A program made the translations under genes and the position numbers. This document shows positions 1 through 7,547 of a DNA stretch of 64,000 bases, in pieces. The notes beneath the pieces were generated by a model, which made no database searches, was not told the origin of the DNA, and worked only from the letters and a program-made list of their open reading frames with translations. This stretch comes from a virus. Where the stretch lies: IMG/VR virus record IMGVR_UViG_3300029258_001506, positions 34,188-98,187 of that record; one strand, 5' to 3'. Each line of letters opens with the position of its first letter. Within the stretch, counting starts at the first letter, position 1.

Positions 1-2
1 CG

Positions 3-1076
3 ACACTGATTTACGACGAGGTCCAGGAGCTGCGTCACACAGGGACTGCGAAGTACTCCGAGGCGTCGAAGTTGTCGTCGGCTGCCGACAACGTCTGGGG
101 CCTGAGCGGGACTCCGATCTTCGGGTACGGCTCAGAGATTTGGGCGGTACTCAACGCGATCGATTTTCATTGCCTTTCAGATTACGAGGCGTTCACCCGC
201 GAATGGTGCACCGGGTACGGGGAGAAGATCGTCAAGGAACCTAGCGTGCTGAACGATCACCTCCGCCGAGAGGGATTGATGATAAGGCGCAGGCTTCACG
301 AGGTCGAGGCCCAGATGCCGAAGTCCCTCCGGAAAGTCCAGCCGGTCGAGAAGGACGACGACGTGTACTCCGAGGCGATCGGCGTGGCGGTGGAGTTGGC
401 GAACCAGTACGACAGGACAAACGAATTTCACACGCGCGGAAAGATGGCGCGAGAGATTGAGCAAAGGACCAGGAGAGCAACGGGGGTTTCTAAGGCTGGA
501 TACGTCGCGCACTTTGTCCGTGCGCTGCTCGAGGCCGGCGAGAAGGTGATGCTGTTCGCTTGGCATCACGACGTTCACAACATCTTGACCGAGCACCTCT
601 CCGAGTTCGAACCAGCAGTGCTCACTGGACGGCAGACCACGAAACAGAAGGACGGAGCGCTGCGCAGGTTCGTCCGAGGAGAGACCAACCTGGCGCAGCT
701 GTCGCTCCGCTCAGCGGCCGGGCTCGACGGCCTGCAGCACCGGGCGACCTGCGGTGTGTTCGCCGAGCTGGACTGGTCTCCGGCGGTGCACACTCAATGT
801 GAAGCGCGGCTGGCGCGCATCGGATATAACCCGGACCTGACGGAGTTCCCGTTCTGGTACTGCGTCACCGACGCAGGGTTCGACGAGGTGATGCTAGACG
901 TGCTCGGGCTCAAGACTGCGCAGTTCGTCGGCATCATGGACGACGAGCCGGAGAGCGAGGAAGAACGCCAGCTCGCAGAGCAGGCCGCGGACAACCGAAT
1001 CAGGCGCATCGTTGAGAAGTTGAAACACGAGGAGCGTTCGAAGTGCCCACGGTGGTACTGCGGTATTGACAGATAG
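3..1076 (+). CDS. SNF2/DEAD-type helicase, C-terminal part (cut by window edge)
   Basis: The reading frame is open from base 3, so the true start lies upstream. A Walker B-like DEVQ sits at the first visible residues. It is followed by a SGTP motif (motif III of SF2/SNF2 ATPases) and, near the middle, a second RecA-like domain with LFAWHHDV, then LSLRSAAGLDGLQ and QCEARLARIGY, matching motifs IV-VI of SNF2 helicases including the arginine finger. Such phage proteins remodel or unwind DNA during replication or recombination. The end is charged, with many Glu and Arg residues. Walker A must lie outside the window. Family assignment is firm; the exact role is unknown. Confidence 0.85.
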   Translation, partial: TLIYDEVQELRHTGTAKYSEASKLSSAADNVWGLSGTPIFGYGSEIWAVLNAIDFHCLSDYEAFTREWCTGYGEKIVKEPSVLNDHLRREGLMIRRRLHEVEAQMPKSLRKVQPVEKDDDVYSEAIGVAVELANQYDRTNEFHTRGKMAREIEQRTRRATGVSKAGYVAHFVRALLEAGEKVMLFAWHHDVHNILTEHLSEFEPAVLTGRQTTKQKDGALRRFVRGETNLAQLSLRSAAGLDGLQHRATCGVFAELDWSPAVHTQCEARLARIGYNPDLTEFPFWYCVTDAGFDEVMLDVLGLKTAQFVGIMDDEPESEEERQLAEQAADNRIRRIVEKLKHEERSKCPRWYCGIDR

Positions 1077-1095
1077 TGTCTGAATGATCTATTCT
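1066..1095 (+). promoter_or_regulatory. Sigma70-like promoter before the ribbon-helix-helix gene
   Basis: TTGACA at 1066-1071 and TATTCT at 1090-1095 are separated by 18 bp. Expected transcript starts fall near 1102-1103, only about 4 nt before the ATG at 1107, giving a nearly leaderless message. It overlaps the end of the helicase gene. Assigned from the consensus match only. Confidence 0.5.
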
Positions 1096-1106
1096 GGTGA
1101 CTAGCG

Positions 1107-1325
1107 ATGGCGATGCAGAAACAAATGGTCTCGTTCTCCGGGCCGCAACTTGCGTTCCTTCGAAGTAGAGCGAGGAGACTTGGACTGTCTGTGTCGGAGC
1201 TAGTGAGAACAGCGGTGACTGAGTATTGGGAAAGTCATCCGCTGAACGGAGTTGATCATGATGACCACTACCACGGAAAGCAAGAAGGAGACCCGACGGG
1301 GGCCGGTGATCATCGAAGGAACTGA
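1107..1325 (+). CDS. Ribbon-helix-helix DNA-binding protein (putative)
   Basis: 72 aa. Residues 6-45 have the strand-helix-helix pattern of CopG/Arc proteins: a short beta strand (MVSFSG), then LRSRARRLGLSVSELVRTAV. Such dimers usually repress their own promoter, which fits the promoter immediately upstream at 1066-1095. The last 25 residues are His/Asp-rich and overlap the next gene in another frame, so the tail may be under little constraint. No good Shine-Dalgarno is seen before the ATG, consistent with near-leaderless translation. Confidence 0.55.
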   Translation: MAMQKQMVSFSGPQLAFLRSRARRLGLSVSELVRTAVTEYWESHPLNGVDHDDHYHGKQEGDPTGAGDHRRN

Positions 1326-1464
1326 CGAGCAGCTCCGCGAGTTGCTGCGTCTGCTTGCCGACGAGCGCCAGGACCATCGCCGAGTGCTCGAGCAGTACCA
1401 GCGAATGATCGAGAGGCAGGCCGCGGAGATCAATCGCTTGAAGGCTCGGAGGCTCGCGTCGTAA
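1258..1464 (+). CDS. Small coiled-coil protein, unknown function
   Basis: 68 aa. The ATG at 1258 is chosen because GGAG lies 6 nt upstream; a TTG at 1252 is the alternative. The protein has a Thr/Lys-rich start and then a charged amphipathic helix (residues 25-65) rich in Leu, Arg and Glu that looks like a coiled coil. It overlaps the ribbon-helix-helix gene by 68 bp, suggesting co-transcription. No family recognised. Confidence 0.6.
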   Translation: MMTTTTESKKETRRGPVIIEGTDEQLRELLRLLADERQDHRRVLEQYQRMIERQAAEINRLKARRLAS

Positions 1465-1485
1465 CAGAATCAACGAGGGGCGGAG

Positions 1486-1986
1486 ATGAAGGCGATCACA
1501 ATCTGGGGCGCGTGGGCGGCGGCGATCATGCACCTCGACAAGCGCGTCGAGAATAGAGTCTGGTCACCGTCGAGCACGGAACTGTCAGGAGCGTTCGCGC
1601 TTCACTCAGGAGTAAACCTCGGAGCCACCTCGAGCAGGAGCGCGGCCGACCGCGAGATCAACGGAGTGATCGACATGGCGTACCGGGCCGGCTGGCTGTG
1701 CCGGTGGGTCGCTCCCGGAGTGACCGTGTTCAAGCGCGGCAACGAGACGGCCGTGATCGAGTGGCCGAAGGTACCGCTCGGTCAGGTGTTCGCCGTGGCC
1801 CAGCTCGGCGGGATGCTGTACACTCCGGAGGGCGAGGATCCGCGGAGGCCGTGGTGCGTTCCCGGTCAACACCATTGGGTTCTGGCTAACGTCAAGATGC
1901 TCAAGAACCCGGTCGCGTGTCGAGGTCGACAGCGACTCTGGAACCTCCCGCCGCTCGTCGAGCGCGCGGTACGGGCCCAGCTGTGA
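1486..1986 (+). CDS. ASCH-domain protein
   Basis: 166 aa. The N-terminus MKAITIWGAWAA, followed by KRVENRVW, is the typical opening of ASCH/PUA-like phage proteins ('lTi..PWA..i..G.K.iEnR.w'). AFALHSGV and the C-terminal GQHHWVLANV and CRGRQRLWNLP are also typical of phage ASCH proteins. ASCH domains bind nucleic acid or modified nucleosides; the role here is not known. A GGGGCGGAG Shine-Dalgarno precedes the ATG. It is followed by a 48-bp gap before the next gene. Confidence 0.8.
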   Translation: MKAITIWGAWAAAIMHLDKRVENRVWSPSSTELSGAFALHSGVNLGATSSRSAADREINGVIDMAYRAGWLCRWVAPGVTVFKRGNETAVIEWPKVPLGQVFAVAQLGGMLYTPEGEDPRRPWCVPGQHHWVLANVKMLKNPVACRGRQRLWNLPPLVERAVRAQL

Positions 1987-2034
1987 CCAAGCAATCTCAC
2001 CGGAAGAAGCGCCGGCGGAAGGAGACCGAACAAC

Positions 2035-2313
2035 ATGGTCGAGTTTACCAGCGAACCAGCGCGCGAGCTGACACCGGAGGAGAGGATCGCCGAACTCGAG
2101 CAGGCGCTCGAGCAGGTGCGCGACCGATACCAGACGACGGTCCGGACGATCAAGGCCGCTCTCGGTGACGACCAGCGCTCGAAGGGCGGAGGCTACCCGG
2201 AGCAGGAGCTAGCCAAGGACATCGAGCGGATTCGCGCGGAGCGCGACAACCTGGCGCGCGAGTGCGAGCTGACACGAGAGGCACGCGACCGGGCCGAGGC
2301 GCTGGTCCGATGA
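2035..2313 (+). CDS. Coiled-coil protein, unknown function
   Basis: 92 aa, strongly charged. Two helical stretches (about 14-45 and 60-92) show heptad-like spacing, such as RIAELEQALEQVRDRYQ, split by a Gly-rich hinge. The stop overlaps the ATG of the next gene (ATGA), indicating translational coupling. No enzymatic motif is visible; it may be a dimerising adaptor. Confidence 0.65.
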   Translation: MVEFTSEPARELTPEERIAELEQALEQVRDRYQTTVRTIKAALGDDQRSKGGGYPEQELAKDIERIRAERDNLARECELTREARDRAEALVR

Positions 2314-2453
2314 CTGACGCGCTGATCGTGTTCGCGGTGGTTCTGCATCTGCTCACGCTGCTCGGCATCAACGCGAAGCTCAGCAGGATCAAGAAGCTGC
2401 TCGAGACACCGGCCGCGGTCAAGCGGCTCGAAGAAATGGAGGGCAACCGGTGA
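2310..2453 (+). CDS. Small single-span membrane protein
   Basis: 47 aa. Starts in an ATGA overlap with the previous gene. Residues 3-20 (ALIVFAVVLHLLTLLGI) form one predicted membrane helix, followed by a basic cytoplasmic tail (LSRIKKLL) and an acidic end. Small phage inner-membrane proteins of this form have various roles such as holin-like function or exclusion; none can be assigned here. Confidence 0.6.
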   Translation: MTDALIVFAVVLHLLTLLGINAKLSRIKKLLETPAAVKRLEEMEGNR

Positions 2454-2710
2454 GACGATTCTCGTGTCCAAACTGTAGAGACAAGATGTGCGTCACCAGA
2501 CAGGGCAACCTCGACGAGTCGACCTGGAAGAAGAAGCGCGGAGGCTGGGTCAAGAAGAAGGCGCCGAGCCGATACCTACTCGAGCTGACGTGCCGCGGCC
2601 GAAGCGGAACGTGCAGCAAGCCAGACAACCGGCTCACGATCCAGATCAAGGCTCCGAGCAAGGCGCTGGCGATCAGGCGTGCGCGCGTCGCAACCGCGAC
2701 CGGTCAATGA
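2450..2710 (+). CDS. Small zinc-ribbon protein
   Basis: 86 aa with a GTG start overlapping the previous stop. A CPNCRDKMC motif at residues 6-14 and a later CRGRSGTC suggest a four-cysteine zinc ribbon. The middle is very basic (WKKKRGGWVKKK). Probable nucleic-acid or protein binding; no family recognised. Its stop overlaps the next ATG. Confidence 0.6.
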   Translation: MRRFSCPNCRDKMCVTRQGNLDESTWKKKRGGWVKKKAPSRYLLELTCRGRSGTCSKPDNRLTIQIKAPSKALAIRRARVATATGQ

Positions 2711-2943
2711 CTCTCGCCTGGAAGCGAGAGGTCCGTCCGCTGATCTGGGATAGTCAGTACGACTCGACCGACGACAACGGCGATCGATTCCGGATCGTCC
2801 GCAACCGGCGGACGCGATCGATCAGTCTCACGATCTGGCGCGGTCGAGCTTTCGCCAGCGAGACATTCAAGCACATCCCATCGGTCAGGCTGGCCAAGAA
2901 GTTCGCCGAGACCAGGAGAGCTGGTTTCGGCCTGACTTGGTAG
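2707..2943 (+). CDS. Hypothetical protein
   Basis: 78 aa starting in an ATGA overlap. Arg/Trp-rich with alternating strands (FRIVRNRRTRSISLTIWRG) followed by a basic helix (VRLAKKFAETRRAG); this could be a small beta-sheet nucleic-acid binder. Last gene before promoter block P1. No family recognised. Confidence 0.55.
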   Translation: MTLAWKREVRPLIWDSQYDSTDDNGDRFRIVRNRRTRSISLTIWRGRAFASETFKHIPSVRLAKKFAETRRAGFGLTW

Positions 2944-2956
2944 CGAGACAGCGCTC

Positions 2957-3047
2957 GAAACCCTTGCGGCAGCAGGGCGAAAACTTTTTTAAAAAAAAGT
3001 AAAAAAAAGATGTTGACAGGCTCGGGATACCGTGTCACACTGTAACC
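2957..3047 (+). promoter_or_regulatory. Promoter block P1 (AT palindrome plus leaderless-type promoter)
   Basis: First of six related blocks. A CCCT...AGGG element precedes an A/T palindrome (about 2983-3000), then an A-rich tract resembling an UP element, TTGACA at 3013-3018, a 17-bp spacer, CACACT at 3036-3041, six bases and ATGATG at 3048. The predicted transcript start coincides with the ATG. The palindrome may end upstream transcription. Strong because the pattern is kept in six copies. Confidence 0.75.
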
Positions 3048-3089
3048 ATGATGAGGGACACACAAGACACCAACACCGCGGAGGAAAAG

Positions 3090-3389
3090 ATGTCCTACAG
3101 CAACACTCCGATCGTCGTCGAGTTCGAGACCACCAACTGTCGGACCAAGGCCGTCAAGGTCCAGACCTACCAGGGCATCGACTCCGGCCTGCTCAAGGTT
3201 CGGGAGGGTCACTACTGCGCGACCCGGCAGATGTTCCTCCGCGGGCCCCGCGGCGGTGACTACGCGCTGACCACGTACACTAATGGTTATTGGGCGCTCA
3301 TCAACCTGAACGGCGGCAAGCTGATCCGCGACGGGTACGTCGACGAGAGCTTCCCCCGGGTGATCAAGCTGGACGCGGTAGAGAACTAG
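3090..3389 (+). CDS. Hypothetical protein, first gene of the P1 cassette
   Basis: 99 aa from the ATG at 3090, which has a GGAGGA Shine-Dalgarno. The frame is open back to the ATGATG at 3048, so a leaderless 113-aa form with an extra MMRDTQDTN... N-terminus is possible. Mainly beta-strand pattern (PIVVEFETTNC, YWALINLNGGKL). Probably a small structural or regulatory domain; no family recognised. Followed 12 bp later by the PP-loop enzyme gene. Confidence 0.65.
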   Translation: MSYSNTPIVVEFETTNCRTKAVKVQTYQGIDSGLLKVREGHYCATRQMFLRGPRGGDYALTTYTNGYWALINLNGGKLIRDGYVDESFPRVIKLDAVEN

Positions 3390-3401
3390 GGAGAGTTGAC
3401 G

Positions 3402-4511
3402 ATGACCACCGACAAAATCGAAATCACGATCGACGGCAACTGCGGCAACCTCCCGGCTCCGCGCAACGTGAAGGCGCCGACCGCCGAGGAGCAGGACGCG
3501 ATCGACATGATCAAGGCCGGCGATGTCACCGGCTGGGAGCTGTTCGAGTCCGTGGTCGTCGCGTTCTCCGGTGGCAAGGATTCGCTGGCCGCGGTGTTGC
3601 AGCTCCTCGAGCTGGGGTGTCCGCGGGAGAAGCTCGAGCTGTGGCACCACGAGATCGACGGACGCGAGTCCGTGTCGGCCTTCATGGACTGGCCGATCAC
3701 TCCGGACTATTGCCAGCGAGTCGCCGACGCGCTCGAGCTGCCGCTCCGCTACTCCTGGAAGCAGCACGGGTTCCGCGGTGAGATGCTGCGCAACGACCGG
3801 CCGACCGCTCCGACCTCGTTCGAGTGCGGCGACGGCGAGACCAGGACCACCGGCGGCAAGGGCAAGAACGGAACGCGGATGAAGTTCCCGGCCGTGTCCG
3901 CCGACCTGCAGGCGCGCTGGTGCTCGAGCTACCTCAAGATCGACGTCGCTGCCACCGCTTACCGGAACGACCCGCGTTTCAAGCAGGGCGGCCGGTTCAT
4001 GATGATCACCGGCGAGCGTCGCGAGGAGAGCGCGAACCGCGCGAAGTACGCCGAGACCGAGCGTCACAAGTCGAGCAACTCGAAGCGGACCGTCATCCAG
4101 TGGCGGTCGGTGATCGACTGGACCGAGGCCGAGGTCTGGGAGATCATCGAGCGGCACGGCGTCACCCCTCACCCCTGTTATCGGGCCGGGTTCGGTCGCT
4201 GCTCCTGCGCGTTCTGCATCTTCGGTTCTCCGAACCAGATGGCCGCCGCGGCCGACCTGCTCCCGGAGCAGTTCGACGAGCTGGTCAAGGTCGAGAATGA
4301 GATCGGGTACACGATGCACAGCCGGAAGGTCAAGCGCCAGACGGTCGGCGTCGACCTGCTCGAGTACGTCGCCAGGGGCGAGAGCTTCGCGGCCGACGCT
4401 CCCGCCGAGGTCCGGGAGGCGTGCGGCTCGAGGGAGTACACCGGGCCCGTGCTGACCGACTCCTGGCAGCTCCCGGCCGGGGCGTTCGGCGAGTCGAACG
4501 GGCCCAGCTGA
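3402..4511 (+). CDS. PAPS-reductase / PP-loop ATPase family enzyme (copy 1)
   Basis: 369 aa from the ATG at 3402 (GGGAG upstream; TTG at 3396 is the alternative). AFSGGKDSLAA at residues 54-64 is the PP-loop that activates substrates by adenylation. FMMITGERREESANRA and a cysteine group (RWCSSYLK, then CYRAGFGRCSCAFCIFG) match phage PAPS-reductase/DndC-like sulfurtransferases, which often bind a metal or Fe-S cluster. Known relatives act on sulfur transfer or base modification; in a phage, DNA or tRNA modification is likely but unproven. A second, diverged copy lies at 9386. Last gene of the P1 cassette. Confidence 0.8.
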   Translation: MTTDKIEITIDGNCGNLPAPRNVKAPTAEEQDAIDMIKAGDVTGWELFESVVVAFSGGKDSLAAVLQLLELGCPREKLELWHHEIDGRESVSAFMDWPITPDYCQRVADALELPLRYSWKQHGFRGEMLRNDRPTAPTSFECGDGETRTTGGKGKNGTRMKFPAVSADLQARWCSSYLKIDVAATAYRNDPRFKQGGRFMMITGERREESANRAKYAETERHKSSNSKRTVIQWRSVIDWTEAEVWEIIERHGVTPHPCYRAGFGRCSCAFCIFGSPNQMAAAADLLPEQFDELVKVENEIGYTMHSRKVKRQTVGVDLLEYVARGESFAADAPAEVREACGSREYTGPVLTDSWQLPAGAFGESNGPS

Positions 4512-4513
4512 GC

Positions 4514-4606
4514 CGGAAACCCTTGCGGGAGTAGGGCGAAAACTTTTTTTAAAAAAAAGTGAAAAAAGTTGTTGACACCTCCCAGGGGCTATGTCACACT
4601 GTAACC
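4514..4606 (+). promoter_or_regulatory. Promoter block P2
   Basis: Same layout as P1: CCCTTGCGGGAGTAGGG, the A/T palindrome at 4542-4560, A tracts, TTGACA at 4572-4577, a 17-bp spacer, CACACT at 4595-4600, six bases and ATGATG at 4607. Nearly identical to P5, including the spacer, which points to recent duplication or gene conversion. Confidence 0.75.
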
Positions 4607-4642
4607 ATGATGAGGGACACAACAAACACCACGGAGGAGAAA

Positions 4643-4849
4643 ATGAGCCAGGTCGAAATCAATCACGAGGAGCTGCAGATGAAGGCCCGCAACATGACCG
4701 ACGACGAGCTGTTCTTCGTCCGCGACGACGCGAAGGCGGCCTGGCTGGCGATGCCCGACAATCCGAAGGGCCGCGTCTACCGCTGGGAGATGTGCTACGC
4801 ACTCAACGAGATCGCCCGCCGCGGCCTGGCCGTCGACGGCTGGAACTAG
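4643..4849 (+). CDS. Small hypothetical protein, first gene of the P2 cassette
   Basis: 68 aa from the ATG at 4643 (GGAGGAG Shine-Dalgarno). The frame is open from the ATGATG at 4607, so a leaderless longer form is possible. Helical and acidic, with MTDDELFFVRDDAKAAW and WEMCYALNEIARRGL. No motif recognised. A short gap separates it from the next gene. Confidence 0.6.
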   Translation: MSQVEINHEELQMKARNMTDDELFFVRDDAKAAWLAMPDNPKGRVYRWEMCYALNEIARRGLAVDGWN

Positions 4850-4859
4850 GGAGGGCACG

Positions 4860-5330
4860 ATGAACGACCGCGAGAAAATCGACAGGCTGCTCAACGACGA
4901 GTGGAACCACGCCGCGGCGGCCGGCGACGCCGGCCGGCTGGCCGAACTGCGGCTGGCCTTCGAGAACAACGAGCTGAGCATCGGAGACCAGCCGGTGCTC
5001 GTCCGGGGCCTGACCGACAACCAGACCGCGATCGCCTGCGACGTCTACCCGGAGAGCGACGACATCCTGGCGAGCGGCAAGACCTGGATCCTGTTCCGGA
5101 GCGTCGACCGGGTCCGCGACGTGATCTCCGAGCGCGACAACCTGATCGACGAGTGCGTCGACCGGGCTCTCGGAAATAACCTCGACATGACCGAGGCTCA
5201 AGAGGCGTTCACGATCCGCGCTGCGACCAAGTCGATCGCCAGCTTGTGTGAGAAGCTCTACAAGGCAATCTCACCGGCGATCAACCGGCCGACCACTACC
5301 GACACCGCCCGCCGACTGGGCCGGGCATAG
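4860..5330 (+). CDS. Hypothetical protein
   Basis: 156 aa, GGAGGG Shine-Dalgarno before the ATG. Helical N-terminus (KIDRLLNDEWNHAAAAGDA), a central beta-rich part (ACDVYPESDDILASGKTW) and a helical C-terminus. The pattern resembles small soluble phage proteins; no family recognised. Middle gene of the P2 cassette. Confidence 0.6.
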   Translation: MNDREKIDRLLNDEWNHAAAAGDAGRLAELRLAFENNELSIGDQPVLVRGLTDNQTAIACDVYPESDDILASGKTWILFRSVDRVRDVISERDNLIDECVDRALGNNLDMTEAQEAFTIRAATKSIASLCEKLYKAISPAINRPTTTDTARRLGRA

Positions 5331-5340
5331 GGGGCACACG

Positions 5341-5721
5341 ATGAACGTCAAGACGAAACGAGTTTACTTGCTAGCACAACTCGCCGCGGCCGGGTTCCAG
5401 AACGCGTCGAGGCGGCGAGAGTTGCAGGTCCGGACCATCTTCGATCAGGACGACGACGGGCAACGGTTCGAGCGGTTGCTCAAGGCCGGCGTCGAGGAGT
5501 GGACCGGCGATACGGTCAGCTGGTCCGAGGGGCTCAAGATGATCGAGCCAGGCCAGCGGGTCGACGTCGAGGTCGCCGAGCGTAACGAGATGCGCGAGCT
5601 GCTCGACATCGTGACCGTGACCTGTCCCACCGACGCCGAGCACAACGAGCGACTGTGCGAGGAGCACCGCGAGAAGGTACGCAAGTTCAACGCCAGCATA
5701 GATCGATTGTCGCGCTGCTAA
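5341..5721 (+). CDS. Hypothetical protein
   Basis: 126 aa from the ATG at 5341 (GGGGGCACACG upstream). Charged, helical at both ends, with an acidic centre; a CPTDAEHNERLCEEH stretch near the end could bind metal, but this is speculative. Last gene of the P2 cassette, followed by promoter block P3. Confidence 0.6.
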   Translation: MNVKTKRVYLLAQLAAAGFQNASRRRELQVRTIFDQDDDGQRFERLLKAGVEEWTGDTVSWSEGLKMIEPGQRVDVEVAERNEMRELLDIVTVTCPTDAEHNERLCEEHREKVRKFNASIDRLSRC

Positions 5722-5759
5722 CCAGTTCCCAGCCCCGCAAACGCCCGCCGCTGTAGGTC

Positions 5760-5827
5760 CAGAAAAAAAGTGAAAAAAGTTAAAAAAAGATGTTGACAGG
5801 TCCGCGGTCCCGTGTCACACTGTAACC
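5760..5827 (+). promoter_or_regulatory. Promoter block P3
   Basis: A-rich tracts (AGAAAAAAAGTGAAAAAAGT) replace the A/T palindrome seen in P1, P2, P4 and P5. TTGACA at 5793-5798, 17-bp spacer, CACACT at 5816-5821, ATGATG at 5828. Its spacer and first codons (ATGATGAACGAAACAAACAC) are identical to P6. Confidence 0.75.
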
Positions 5828-5847
5828 ATGATGAACGAAACAAACAC

Positions 5848-5933
5848 GGCGACGCGCAGCAAAAAGGGAGCCGGTAGCTCCGCCCGCCAGGGTGCTTGCG
5901 AGTCTAACGAGGGTTCGACTCCCTCCGTCGCCT
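5848..5933 (+). ncRNA. tRNA-like element in the P3 leader
   Basis: A perfect 7-bp acceptor-like stem (GGCGACG 5848-5854 with CGTCGCC 5926-5932) encloses a perfect 5-bp T-arm (GAGGG/CCCTC, 5909-5925) with the canonical loop TTCGACT. Total length is 85 nt plus an unpaired T, the size of a class II tRNA, with no encoded CCA. The middle does not fold into standard D and anticodon arms: GGAG/CTCC gives one hairpin, and CGCAGC with GCTTGCG gives another 6-bp stem. It may be a degenerate tRNA, a tRNA mimic or a host tRNA end carried as an attachment site. Confidence 0.45.
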
Positions 5934-5968
5934 CTCAGGGTCCGGACAGCAGCAACAAGGAGTGCACC

Positions 5969-6214
5969 ATGACGACGAACACGGTAGTCGAGACGGCCAA
6001 GAACTTCACCCGTACGATCCTCGACGACATGCTCGAGGCGGCCGAGTACTACGTCGACAACGCGGTCGAGCTGTACAAGCTCTGGAAGTCGATCGACGCG
6101 GCCTCCGACCTGGCCGGTGTGTACCGGCTGTACACCGAGGCGGCGACGCTGTACGGCGACCGCGTGCTCGACATCGACACCTTCGAGGAGCGCTGCTCCC
6201 GGATGGCGCGGTAG
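5969..6214 (+). CDS. Small hypothetical helical protein, P3 cassette
   Basis: 81 aa from the ATG at 5969, preceded by AAGGAG. The frame stays open back through the tRNA-like element to the ATGATG at 5828, but the Shine-Dalgarno start is preferred. Nearly all helical and acidic (LEAAEYYVDNAVELYKLW). No family recognised; possibly a small partner or inhibitor protein. Confidence 0.6.
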   Translation: MTTNTVVETAKNFTRTILDDMLEAAEYYVDNAVELYKLWKSIDAASDLAGVYRLYTEAATLYGDRVLDIDTFEERCSRMAR

Positions 6215-6223
6215 GGGGCGGAC

Positions 6224-6478
6224 GTGGAAACCGTCACGAAACAGATGATCGAGACCGTGAGTCGCCGAGCGGCGGCGATGGGAGAGGCCGGAGAGTTGGT
6301 CGAGAACGAGTTCGGCCTGGCCTACCTCTGGTCGCAGGAGTACGGCTGGAACTTCGACGGGATGACAGCTCGTCAGCAGTCGCGGGTCGCCAACGCAATC
6401 AAGCGCGCATGGAAAGAGGCCACTACAGCTCGCGTGATGGCGTTCTTTGCGAAGCGCGACAAGGAGCGGACACGATGA
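6224..6478 (+). CDS. Hypothetical protein
   Basis: 84 aa with a GTG start (6224) preceded by GGGGGCGG; ATG 6245 is an alternative. Helical, with a central aromatic segment (LAYLWSQEYGWNFDG) and a basic C-terminus. Overlaps the next gene by 4 bp, so translation is probably coupled. No family recognised. Confidence 0.55.
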   Translation: METVTKQMIETVSRRAAAMGEAGELVENEFGLAYLWSQEYGWNFDGMTARQQSRVANAIKRAWKEATTARVMAFFAKRDKERTR

Positions 6479-6990
6479 CGAACGACACACAGTATCACAA
6501 GTTCGAGGCGGCCGGGCTGGGCCGGGCCCCGTTCCGGTTCGTCGGTCACGAGCACCGGACCTATCAGGCTTGCCCCGGGGCGCCGATCCAGGTCGGCGGC
6601 TCGTGCGACTACTGCGGCACCGGGATCTCCGACTTCTACTGGATCCAGGACGCCGACGGCAAGCGGTTCAAGGTCGGCTGCGAGTGCGTAAAGAAGCTCG
6701 GCGACAAGGGGCTCGTCAAGCAGGTCGCCGAGGCGAAGCGCAAGGTCGACCGCGAGAAGCGACACGCGCGGGAGCGGGTCAGGCTGGACGAGCTGGACGC
6801 GCTGCTCGACGAGGGAGGGATCGAGGCCGAGCTGCTCGAGCACCCGCACCCGATGGCGGACAGCGGGGCCTTCTTCGCGTCGCTGACCCTGCTCGATTGG
6901 GTCGGGTATATGATGCAGAACGCCGGGACGTCCGGCCGGCTGCGCGTACTGACCAAGCTCCGGAAGGTCCGGAAAGCCGCGCGGCAGTAG
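6475..6990 (+). CDS. Zinc-binding protein with C-x2-C ... C-x-C module
   Basis: 171 aa. Residues about 41-75 contain CDYCGTGISDFYWI followed by KRFKVGCECVKKL, a treble-clef-like zinc module also seen in the first gene after P6 (11282). After it comes a long charged coiled coil (AKRKVDREKRHARERV) and a hydrophobic C-terminal helix. Its stop codon lies in the start of the P4 repeat block. Likely a protein- or nucleic-acid-binding adaptor; function unknown. Confidence 0.65.
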   Translation: MTNDTQYHKFEAAGLGRAPFRFVGHEHRTYQACPGAPIQVGGSCDYCGTGISDFYWIQDADGKRFKVGCECVKKLGDKGLVKQVAEAKRKVDREKRHARERVRLDELDALLDEGGIEAELLEHPHPMADSGAFFASLTLLDWVGYMMQNAGTSGRLRVLTKLRKVRKAARQ

Positions 6991-7061
6991 GGCGAAAACT
7001 TTTTTTAAAAAAAGTAAAAAAATAGTTTGACAGGGTCCGGGGTGTGTGTAACACTGTAACC
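6980..7061 (+). promoter_or_regulatory. Promoter block P4
   Basis: Starts inside the end of the previous gene. A/T palindrome (ACTTTTTTTAAAAAAAGT), TTGACA at 7027-7032, 17-bp spacer, AACACT at 7050-7055, six bases and ATGATG at 7062. It is the most diverged copy in the spacer and -10, yet keeps the spacing exactly. Confidence 0.7.
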
Positions 7062-7094
7062 ATGATGAGGGACACACAAACCAAGGAGAGCACG

Positions 7095-7511
7095 ATGAGC
7101 AACGAGAACGAGAACTTCTGGGCCGACGCCGATGTTATCAGCACCTACACCCGCGAGCAGGCGATCGACGACGGCGTGCTCGTCGACCTCTCCGAGCTGG
7201 GCCGCGAGGCTGGGTTCAAGTTCCCGGTCGCCGTGACCGCGCGCCTCTGGGCCGAGTACATCGCCAACGAGTCCGCGCTCGAGGCTCCCGGTCAGTCGGA
7301 GCAGGGCCGGGCCTGGGACGTGCTCTCGATGCTGATGTTCGCAGTCCGCCTCGGCCGCGCCAGCGGGTCGGAGACCTACTACAAGGTGATCTTCACGATG
7401 CCGAAGGCGCGCAAGGGTTACAAGCAGCAGACGGTCGTTCTCAAGTCGCTGGTCGGACCTGGCGACAACATGGAGCCGGTCATCACGATCATGCTCACGG
7501 ACGAGGACTAG
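7095..7511 (+). CDS. DUF6573 family protein
   Basis: 138 aa from the ATG at 7095 (AAGGAGAG upstream); the leader ATGATG at 7062 is in frame. REQAIDDGVLVDLSELGREA, FKFPVAVTARLWAEYI and the ending GPGDNMEPVITIMLTDED match the DUF6573 family found on phages, plasmids and other mobile elements. Function of the family is unknown. First gene of the P4 cassette. Confidence 0.75.
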   Translation: MSNENENFWADADVISTYTREQAIDDGVLVDLSELGREAGFKFPVAVTARLWAEYIANESALEAPGQSEQGRAWDVLSMLMFAVRLGRASGSETYYKVIFTMPKARKGYKQQTVVLKSLVGPGDNMEPVITIMLTDED

Positions 7512-7523
7512 ACACCAACGAGA

Positions 7524-7547
7524 CGCCGGCGGGCCGTCCCGCCGGCG
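7524..7547 (+). terminator. GC-only hairpin after the DUF6573 gene
   Basis: CGCCGGCGGG pairs perfectly with CCCGCCGGCG (10 bp, loop CCGT) in the 48-bp gap. There is no U tract, so it may be a pause or processing site or a U-less terminator. Confidence 0.45.

Noticed and set aside
5909-5932. Attachment site (attP) based on the tRNA 3' end
   Set aside because: No integrase or excisionase pair is present nearby, and a matching 5' acceptor strand exists, so a tRNA-like RNA is at least as likely. Kept only as an alternative.
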